Assembly: GCA_964016885.1 (NCBI GenBank)
Contig: OZ024742.1
Span: forward strand, 7,445,162 to 7,509,161
Length of the DNA stretch: 64,000 nt
Direction of reading: 5' to 3'
DNA from: Eledone cirrhosa
Taxonomy: Eukaryota > Mollusca > Cephalopoda > Octopoda > Eledonidae
A program made the translations under genes and the position numbers. Positions 43,627-50,905 of the stretch are shown one piece after another (position 1 is the first letter of the stretch; each line of letters opens with the position of its first letter). The notes under the pieces are model-generated. The model saw only the letters and a list, made by a program, of their open reading frames with translations, had not been told where the DNA came from and ran no database searches.

Positions 43627-43802
43627 AATTGTTTCGAATTAAGGCACAAGCTGGGAGGTGAAATTGATTATACTATTGTATGGACAACGGAATAATGAAA
43701 AGGGAAGTTTAACTCGGCGGTATTTGAACTCAGAACGTAACCAAGGGCCGCAAGGAATTTCCCTCGACGTTCTAGCCATTCTGCTAATCCCCTCCACCTT
43801 AA
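43627..43802 (-). mobile_element. Antisense SINE, diverged but nearly full length
   Basis: The complement of the tail (AATTGTTTCGAA..AGGCACAAG) begins at 43627 and the head ends near 43800; the B box complement near 43719 has changed to GGTATTTGAACTC. Together with the preceding head it lies between two copies of a 25-bp sequence, 43478-43502 and 43803-43827, that differ at 2 positions. This suggests both entered at, or duplicated, one target. Confidence 0.75.
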
Positions 43803-43827
43803 CACCAGATTAATAATAAGCAAGTAG

Positions 43828-44520
43828 TTCTACGGGGAAAACCCTTTGAACCGTAACAGTAATATATTTAATTTTCAGGCAAACTTTGGTCAACCTGGCA
43901 TCACGTTTTGAACGATGTTAAGGAGTGAATCAAGGGAGATTTGGATACTATAGAAGCAACATCAGTGACTCGTGTTAGTGATGCAACGCAATGTTACATT
44001 CGATGGTGTTTAACTATTTATTTGATTTTGAATATAGTCATCTAGAGGTCTAACATAATTGTTTGGTAATCTTGTATTTTCCTTTCATTATATTGTCTAC
44101 AGCAAATTATATTTTATAGTTTCCATCCCTTGGTTGGAATATAAATGATATATTTTTATATATTACTTATTTAATATACATGAATAAACCTAAACATCAA
44201 TGTTGCCGCTGTTTTCAACCAAACATCAATTCTCTCAGCTCGGATCAGTGATTGTTAAATAGCATTACTATATATTCCAGTCGGTCATGGATATCGTTTT
44301 AATATACCCTGTAAAAGAACGGCTCGTTAAAATATCGAAGCTAAATTTGAGAGTTTAGCAAGATATCCTTTCAACGTATATCATGACTATGATATATTCC
44401 TTGGTGGATGTACCAAGATATATATATGTGTTATCACGATACACTAATATAATATTTATGGTTTCTATCTTGGGACATAAATCTATCGTCAGTATGAATT
44501 AAGTTGTAATCATGTAAAAT
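43828..44520. other. Unique AT-rich sequence
   Basis: AT-rich DNA with no SINE boxes and no open frame that I would call. It contains short TA-rich tracts such as the one near 44420. Nothing recognised. Confidence 0.6.
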
Positions 44521-44972
44521 GTCAGAATCTCTCTCTTTCGCACATTCATCCATCTAGCTATCTATCTAACTACATATCTATATATCCATCTATCTATCTA
44601 TATATTTCTCTTTCCATTTCTATCTCTTCCTCACCTACACAAACTCTCTCTCTCTCTCTATCTCTCCCTCTCTTTCACACACATACACTCTCTCTCTATA
44701 TATATATATAAATGTGTGTATATATATATGTGTGTATATGTATCTGTGGATATGAATGTATGTATATATGTACAAATATGTGTATACATACATGTATGTA
44801 TGTATATATGTACAAATATGTGTATACATACATGTATGTATGTCTAGAATGATAGATGAACAGAAGGGGAGAAGTTTGGATCGATAGTTGGATGCGTATA
44901 TTAAAATTATGGATATTTATATTTACAATGTCGCAATCTAGTATACATATATATGCACACATATATATATAT

Positions 44973-45042
<70 letters not shown>

Positions 45043-45081
45043 CTATTAATTTATCTATATAGCTATTAATTTATATAAATA
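44521..45081. repeat. Cluster of CTAT, CT, TATG and CA/TA microsatellites
   Basis: In order: CTAT repeats (about 44553-44605), a CT run (about 44644-44700), and TA/TG repeats (about 44694-44845) that include a tandemly doubled block of about 42 bp (near 44760-44802 and 44803-44844). A short unique stretch follows, then CA and TA runs (about 44941-45049). TAGCTATTAATTTAT is doubled at the right end (near 45049-45075). Frames on both strands here are repeat translations. Confidence 0.93.
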
Positions 45082-45202
45082 TTACACACAGTAGATTGAC
45101 AGCTCACGTAGAGTTTGCTCGACGGTGCCAGTTGAAATTCCAAAAGTAATCCGGAGAAAAGTAGAAAGATTTGAATGGATACAGTTTAGTTGAAAGGAAT
45201 TT

Positions 45203-45254
45203 ATTATTTTTTTAATAATTTATATACATACATATATATACATATATAAGCATG

Positions 45255-45324
<70 letters not shown>

Positions 45325-45379
45325 TACATGCTTATATATGTATATATATGTATGTATATAAATTATTAAAAAAATAATG
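45203..45379. repeat. AT-rich perfect-type hairpin around a TA run
   Basis: The left arm begins ATTATTTTTTTAATAATT (45203) and runs to GCATGTAA (about 45256). Its complement is at about 45324-45379. The centre is a TA run of about 65 bp. The arm sequence is shared with the outer ends of the larger inverted repeat at 45359-46843, so the two structures overlap and probably share an origin. Confidence 0.88.
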
Positions 45380-45791
45380 AATAAACAAAGAAACAGTTCC
45401 TTATATTAAAAAAAATTCATTATTTTACGATCGTTTCTAGGATATATATGTGTTTGAGTTGGTATGCATATTCTATAGATCTATGTACAATATTTATACA
45501 AACTATCAGAGGGAATATACATACCTGCACATATATATGCTGTCTTCAGAAATAATGATACTTGTTTATTGATAAGAACAAAGATTCAATACAATAGGTC
45601 TGTTTGGAAACAGGTTTTGAATTGACCAATCAGGAGATAGTGAGGGTCAAGATAGTGATATAGAATTAGGAGAACCTTAAATTATGGGTAGAGGAAGGTA
45701 GATTTCAGTTTTGGATGGAAAAGAGTATTATGAATGAAGGATTACTTTAGGGAAGAAGTAGGTCATATGTTGACCTCAGAAATAATTTTAT
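45359..45791 (+). repeat. Left arm (433 bp) of a long inverted repeat
   Basis: The reverse complement of this arm occurs at 46196-46843. Removing the 215-bp SINE-plus-target insertion (46448-46662) leaves 433 bp in the right arm, exactly the length of this one, so there is no net indel. I noticed two substitutions: C near 45577 against T in the complement, and A in TTTGGAAAC near 45608 against G. No open frame or known transposase was seen. Confidence 0.92.
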
Positions 45792-46195
45792 TTGTACATT
45801 GAATAAAACCAACAAAGAACCAATATATTCTGTCTGTTTGGTAAGAGGTTTAGAATTAACCAATAGAAAGTTAATAATTGGCCAAATGGTAAAATAGTAG
45901 TAATTGAAACTTATTTTAGGGGTGAAACTAGGTCAGGTGGTCAGTAGAAGGTATACAAGCAGTTGCTGTTATAAAATAGTAATGCCAATACAAATATCTA
46001 AGGTGACCAGAGTTTTAAGATAAGGATGTTAGTGAAAAAAATACATCTATGAAAAGGATATAAAATTAATTTAATTGATGGGTATATTTATATTGATAAA
46101 ATTATACTAATACATATAGATATGATAAATAAGAGTTAGATGCAGTTGAAAAGTTCTGTTAAGGATGATGGGAGATTAAAAGAATATAAAAATGA
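45792..46195. repeat. Spacer of the inverted repeat, with a diverged copy of arm sequence
   Basis: About 400 bp lie between the arms. The left part, from CCTCAGAAATAATT near 45775 to about 45882, is a clearly diverged direct copy of arm sequence at about 45545-45650; GTCTGTTTGG, GAATTxACCAAT and the spacing are shared. A GAAACTAGGTCAGGTGGTCAG block near 45926 echoes the arm's GTAGGTCATATGTTGACCTCAG. So the arm contains older tandem copies with a period of about 230 bp. The rest is unrecognised AT-rich DNA. Confidence 0.7.
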
Positions 46196-46843
46196 TAAAA
46201 TTATTTCTGAGGTCAACATATGACCTACTTCTTCCCTAAAGTAATCCTTCATTCATAATACTCTTTTCCATCCAAAACTGAAATCTACCTTCCTCTACCC
46301 ATAATTTAAGGTTCTCCTAATTCTATATCACTATCTTGACCCTCACTATCTCCTGATTGGTCAATTCAAAACCTGTTCCCAAACAGACCTATTGTATTGA
46401 ATCTTTATTCTTATCAATAAACAAGTATCATTATTTCTGAAGACAGCGGTGGATTCTGAAGGGCGGTGGATTGGCAGTATCGGTAGAGGGTCGGACGCCA
46501 TGCTTTCAGCATAGTTACGTCCCTTTACGATCTGAGTTCAAATCCCGCCGAGGTTGACTTTGCCTTTCATCCTTACGGGGTCGATAAAATAAAGTACCAG
46601 TAATGCACTGGGTAATTGCTGGCCTTGTGCCTAAAGTAGAAACAATTATTTCTGAAGACAGCATATATATGTGCAGGTATGTATATTCCCTCTGATAGTT
46701 TGTATAAATATTGTACATAGATCTATAGAATATGCATACCAACTCAAACACATATATATCCTAGAAACGATCGTAAAATAATGAATTTTTTTTAATATAA
46801 GGAACTGTTTCTTTGTTTATTCATTATTTTTTTAATAATTTAT
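46196..46843 (-). repeat. Right arm of the long inverted repeat, interrupted by a SINE
   Basis: The reverse complement of 45359-45791, ending at the shared motif TTTTTTTAATAATTTA (46828-46843). The insertion at 46448-46662 is absent from the other arm, so the inverted duplication came first. Two strands of about 430 nt would pair with a loop of about 400 nt if the region were transcribed. Confidence 0.92.
46461..46645 (+). mobile_element. tRNA-derived SINE inside one arm of the inverted repeat
   Basis: Very similar to the copy at 8173. The A box lies at 46472-46483, the B box at 46534-46546, followed by the body and the AAACAA tail. An 18-bp target duplication, ATTATTTCTGAAGACAGC, sits at 46430-46447 and 46645-46662. 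Between the left target copy and the SINE start are 13-14 extra bases, GGTGGATTCTGAA(G): a repeat of the SINE start GGTGGATT joined to CTGAAG, which also occurs in the target. That is a 5' junction stutter. The empty site is preserved in the other arm near 45525-45560. Confidence 0.95.
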
Positions 46844-47413
46844 CTTGACTCTGTTTTCCGTTTATTTTTCACCGAAAGTAGTTTTTGAATGCATCTTCTC
46901 TTTTCATGATATCCGGATTACATTGAGTTCTTCATACGGATTGGACACTACCGTAAACTTTTGGTAGATTTTTCTACATATGTTTGTATATATATATATA
47001 TATTATGTATAAATATTTCGTATCTCCAAGGAAATACTGTTTTAGGAAGCCGTAGCTATGCAAACACCCTCTGGTGATGTCCAGCAGAAGCAAGGGGGAT
47101 AACCGTCTATGCATGTCAGGCTTAACTGACCTTCGTCTGGACGGTCCCTCCCACCGCTTGCGACTGCTATGTGTGTGTGTGTATGCGTGCGCGCGTGTGT
47201 TATATTGAGTGTATGTGTATCAGTTGTTTGGTCAACACTAAAGAATTGTTATTCCACTAAGTTATTCTTACGAAGATTACCCTGAGTAGTTTCATGTGAC
47301 CCCTTAATATAAAGTAGGGAGATCTCAGTCCTTCTAACTAACATATTATTTGAGAATGTTACCATGTTTTTGTTTCATGTGTTCAGCTACTTCTAATTAA
47401 CTTCTATTAAAAA
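46844..47413. other. Mostly unique AT-rich sequence with a short GC-richer island and a TG run
   Basis: A TA run lies near 46987-47003. At about 47040-47168 there is a distinctly GC-richer stretch (CCAGCAGAAGCAAGG, CCTCCCACCGCTTGCG) that I do not recognise; no open frame of useful length spans it. It is followed by alternating TG/CG (47169-47200). The rest is unique. Confidence 0.6.
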
Positions 47414-47600
47414 GGGCGGTGAATTGGCAGTATCGGTAGAGGGTTGGACGCCATGCTTTCTAGCATAGTTACGTCCCTTTACAGACTGAGTTCAAATCCC
47501 GCTGAGGTTAATTTTGTCTTTCATCCTTACGGGGTCGATAAAATAAAGTACCAGTAATGTACTGTGTATTTGTTGGCCTTGTGCCTAAAGTAGAAACAAT
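47414..47600 (+). mobile_element. tRNA-derived SINE, full length
   Basis: The same family as at 8173 and 46461, slightly diverged. The A box is at 47425-47436 and the B box at 47488-47500, with GGGGTCGATAAAATAAAG in the body and the tail ending AAACAAT. No clean flanking duplication is visible. A weak candidate is TTCTATTA at 47402-47409 and 47632-47639. If that is right, about 30 bases of non-SINE sequence travelled with the element. Confidence 0.92.
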
Positions 47601-48055
47601 TATATCAGCGAATATTGGGGGAATTATTAAGTTCTATTATATCAACGAAGACAATATTTGGGGAGTTATTTGTGTGACATACCTCAAATATGTTTGATAA
47701 TTTCATTCCCAATGATTTTTATTTGTGTGGATTTCGAACCCATTAATAGCAGTGAAGAAAATATATATTGCGGTGTTTAGTATCTATTAAATGTGTTACT
47801 AAGCAGCTGAGATATACGATGTACAAATACAGCACAAGATGTAACGGACGCTGTGTAAATGTGTAAAAGTATATATATATACACTGACATATCTAAACGT
47901 GTTTCTGTAAACATGTGTAGAAATATCAGAGTAGTTATTAAAATATGTACGTAACTTTGATGAAATCTTTTCTTTATTTCTCTAAAGATAAATATCTATT
48001 ATATTTAGTTTCGTCTCATTAATTTCTCAGTTCTCATCCTGTCTATTTCCACTTT
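47601..48055. other. Unique AT-rich sequence with one short imperfect direct repeat
   Basis: TATATCAGCGAATATTGGGG near 47601 is echoed by TATATCAACGAAGACAATAT near 47638, an imperfect tandem pair of about 37 bp. The rest is AT-rich with no recognised feature. Confidence 0.55.
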
Positions 48056-48110
48056 TACTTTCATCCTTCAGAGACGATAAATGAAATAAGTACCAGTTAA
48101 CTCCCCGACT
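48056..48110 (+). mobile_element. SINE body fragment
   Basis: Matches the body motif loosely (CTTTCATCCTTCAGAGACGA, then AAATAAGTACCAGTTAACTC). This variant reads AAATAAGTACCAGTT, the form common in other cephalopod SINE copies. Neither the head boxes nor the tail can be recognised. Confidence 0.6.
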
Positions 48111-48555
48111 AAGTTAAATTAACTACATCCTTCACATTAAAATATCCGGATTATGTCAATGTCGGAAATCATTATTTTTGTTCATTTACCTAGAAAATAT
48201 ACTTTGTAGTTTGCCGACACCTGTTAATTTCTGGGTTCAAATCAGACCAGTTTATAATTTAAATTTCCATGTTTCTGGTGTTGTTGGAGCTCACCTTCGG
48301 ATCTGTCCAGTTTGAGCAGATCTATGATTAAAAATGTTCCAACTGTGACCATCCCATCTTTTTACATATGTAGCGTATCTAGGAGTTCCTTATATTAGAA
48401 AGTTTTCCCTCGGCGGGAATTAAATATTGATGGCACAGCGGTAATATAATTCTAAAGGCAGAGTATATGTCTGAAATATAAGATGCTGAGAAGTGAAACA
48501 GTTTTAATCACTGGTCTACAGAGACTGAACAACAAACAATTACCTTTAATGCATC
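48111..48555. other. Unique AT-rich sequence
   Basis: One weak B-box-like stretch, GGGTTCAAATCAGACC near 48233, may be the remnant of another tRNA-like head. Otherwise nothing recognised. Confidence 0.5.
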
Positions 48556-48637
48556 ATTTTCATCCTTACGGGGTCGATAAATAAAGTACCAGTAATGCAC
48601 TGGGGTAACTGCTGGCCTTGTGCCAAGAGTAGAAACA
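48556..48637 (+). mobile_element. SINE 3' half (5'-truncated)
   Basis: Starts within the body (TTTCATCCTTACGGGGTCGA) and runs through the tail to AAACAA. The tRNA-like head is missing. It is followed at once by the first of three copies of a target sequence, ATTATTTAGATTCATC (48638-48653). Confidence 0.88.
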
Positions 48638-48653
48638 ATTATTTAGATTCATC

Positions 48654-48795
48654 TTTCCATTCTGAGTTCAAATCCCGCCGAAGTCAACTTTGCCTTTCAT
48701 CCTTACGGGGTCGATAAAATAAAGTACCAGTCACACACTGAGGTCAATTTAATCGACTTTCCTCTCCCCGGAAATTGCTGGCCTTGTGCTTATAC
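48654..48795 (+). mobile_element. 5'-truncated SINE with perfect 16-bp target duplication
   Basis: Begins just before the B box (GAGTTCAAATCCC at 48664-48676) and lacks the A box. It contains a longer body than the 8173-type copies, with GGTCAATTTAATCGACTTTC before the GGCCTTGTG tail. ATTATTTAGATTCATC flanks it exactly at 48638-48653 and 48796-48811. Confidence 0.9.
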
Positions 48796-48811
48796 ATTAT
48801 TTAGATTCATC

Positions 48812-49024
48812 AGTGGCTGTGGTTTGGCAGAATCAGTAGAGCGTCGGACAACATTCTTTGCAAAGTTAACTCCCTTTATGTTCTGAGTTCGAATCCCACC
48901 GAGGTTAGCTTTAACTTTTATTCTTACGGGGTTGATACAATAAAGTACCAGTAATGCACAGGGATCGATTTTACAGATTTTCTACTCGCCCAAAGTTGTT
49001 TACCTTGTGACTAAATCAGAAATC
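48812..49024 (+). mobile_element. tRNA-derived SINE, older longer-body type
   Basis: The A box region TGGCAGAATCAG is at 48825-48836 and the B box GAGTTCGAATCCC at 48885-48897; this B box is closer to the tRNA consensus than in the other copies. The body keeps the GATCGATTTTACAGATTTTC segment that the 8173-type copies lack, and the tail is diverged. The right flank ATTTTTTAGATTGACC (49025-49040) matches 13 of 16 bases of the left flank at 48796-48811. Confidence 0.88.
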
Positions 49025-49039
49025 ATTTTTTAGATTGAC

Positions 49040-49378
49040 CTGACCCACCTACACTACTATTTTAGACCAGTCCATTTCTCACTGACCCACCTACACTAGT
49101 ATTTTAGACCAGTCCATTTCTCACTGACATACTACACTAGTATTTTAGACCAGTCCATTTCTCACTGACATACTACACTAGTATTTTAGACCAGTCCATT
49201 TCTCACTGACATACTACACTAGTATTTTAGACCAGTCCATTTCTCACTGACATACTACACTAGTATTTTAGACCAGTCCATTTCTGACAGACATACCAGA
49301 TCTGTCTTATTTAAGACTATTACTGACAAACATACAAGATGAATGTTGTAAGACAGTCCCTTTCTGACATACCAGTCG
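49040..49378. repeat. 41/42-bp minisatellite, six good copies plus a degenerate tail
   Basis: Two 42-bp units (49040-49081, 49082-49123) are followed by three complete 41-bp units starting at 49124, 49165 and 49206 and a sixth copy at 49247-49286. The core is TATTTTAGACCAGTCCATTT. Past 49286, degenerate pieces such as AGTCCCTTTCTGACATACCA continue to about 49378. The sequence is unrelated to the 35-kb satellite despite the equal unit length. Confidence 0.95.
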
Positions 49379-49556
49379 AGTTCAACGTTCGTTTGTTCAC
49401 TCGTGGGGTTTGTTTGTTTTCAAAGGTTTCCTGTTTTTTTTTCTGGTTGTACACATTTATAATTTTTTCTGACTTTCAAAGAGAATATTAAATGGTTGGA
49501 AATATAATTAATTTGACAATTTAAATGCTTCTTTTATTTTCGTGGTGAGGGGATAT
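49379..49556. other. Short unique AT-rich spacer
   Basis: Includes a T run near 49433-49441. Nothing else recognised. Confidence 0.5.
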
Positions 49557-49806
49557 AGAGAAAGAAAGAAAGAAGGAAGAAAAGAGAGAAGGAAGGGAAA
49601 AAAGAAAGAAAGAAAGAAGGAAGAAAAGAAATATAGAAAGAAAGAAAGAAAGAAAGAAGAAAAGAAAGATAGAAAGAAAGAAAGAAAGAAGGAAGAAAAG
49701 AAAGATGGAAAGAAAGAAAGAAGGAAAGAAAGAAGGAAAGAAAGAAGGAAAGAAAGAAAGAAGAAAGAAGGAAAAATATAAAGAAAGAAGGAAGGAAAGG
49801 AGGAAG

Positions 49807-49844
<38 letters not shown>

Positions 49845-50126
49845 AGGAAAAAAAGAAAGATAGAAAGAAGGAAAGAAAGAAGTAAGGAAAGAAAGAAAGA
49901 AAGAAAGAATGAAAGATGGAAAGAAAGAATGAAAGAAAGAAAGAAAGAAAGATAGAAATATAGAGAGAAAGAAAGAAAGATAGAAAAAAAAGGAAGAAAG
50001 AAGGAAGGAAAGAAAGAAAGAAAGATAGAAAGAAAGAAAGATAGAAAAAAAGAAAGAACGAAGGAAGGAAAGAAAGAAAGATAGAAAGAAAGAAAGAAAG
50101 AAAGAGATGGAAAGAAAGAAAGAAGG
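49557..50126. repeat. GAAA/GAAG polypurine microsatellite, about 570 bp
   Basis: The + strand is almost entirely purine, mostly AAAG with AAGG interruptions and occasional single T. Such polypurine-polypyrimidine tracts are known to be able to form triplex DNA. The 79-codon + strand frame in it is Lys/Glu/Arg repeat translation. Confidence 0.96.
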
Positions 50127-50535
50127 TTTATATGAGAGTTCTGTTTTATATATTTCTTACCTGTATTACATTTATTCTATTACAGACTATCGATACGAAC
50201 TAATTGAGTTTTCGATATTTCAAAGGCCATTTTTTATTTATTATTTCGATGTTAATGATAATAATTATAAAAAAAAACTGAAAACAAAAAGATAATTATT
50301 GAAAATTGTATTGGTGGTGGCGGTGTTCGGGAGGATGGTGTTTTTAGTCCCTTAGCCACAATAAAGCACATCTATACCTAAAGGTATTCCAGCCATGACC
50401 ATCGTCACTTTTTCAGTTTAAATAGCATTTATCTAACAATGTTGCACTATTGTTTGATTCCATTGTCAATGATAATAGGATTGGAAAGATATTTAGTTGT
50501 TATTTCTAGCATTTCAGGACGACTGGTTTGTTAGT
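50127..50535. other. Unique AT-rich spacer before the 21-bp array
   Basis: A 62-codon + strand frame (50107-50295) straddles the polypurine tract and this spacer. It resembles no family, and I do not call it. Nothing else recognised. Confidence 0.55.
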
Positions 50536-50599
50536 TATGTTTGGTTTTAATATGATTGTGAGGATTGTGTTGTGTTTTGTAGTTGTTAATGTTGTTGAT

Positions 50600-50905
50600 G
50601 TTCCTGTTGAATGTGATGGTGGTGGTGTATGTTGTGATGGTGGTGTTGTATGTTGTTGATGTTCCTGTTGAATGTGATAGTGGTGTTGTGATGGTGGTAT
50701 TGTAGATTGTGATGGTGGTGTTGTATGTTGTGAAGGTGGTGTTGTATGTTGTGATGGTGGTGTTGTATTTTGTTGACGTTCCTGTTGAATGTGATAGTGG
50801 TGTTGTGATGGTGGTATTGTAGATTGTGATGGTGGTGTTGTATGTTGTGATGGTGGTGTTGTATGTTGTGATGGTTGTGTTGTATGTTGTTGATGTTCCT
50901 GTTGA
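50600..50905. repeat. 117-bp higher-order units at the left end of the 21-bp array
   Basis: The unusual segment GTTCCTGTTGAATGTGAT appears at 50600, 50661, 50778 and 50895. The last three are spaced exactly 117 bp apart, with the same variant order between them. The segment does not occur in the array to the right as far as I can see, so the left edge has its own amplification history. Confidence 0.88.

Noticed and set aside
46515..46751. 78-codon - strand frame
   Set aside because: It lies over the SINE inserted in the inverted repeat and its flank, and is an accident of the SINE sequence.
49542..49781. 79-codon Lys/Glu/Arg-rich + strand frame
   Set aside because: Translation of the GAAA/GAAG polypurine microsatellite.
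50107..50295. 62-codon + strand frame in mostly unique DNA
   Set aside because: It starts in the polypurine tract, shows Tyr/Ile/Asn-rich composition typical of AT-rich noncoding DNA, and matches no family I know.
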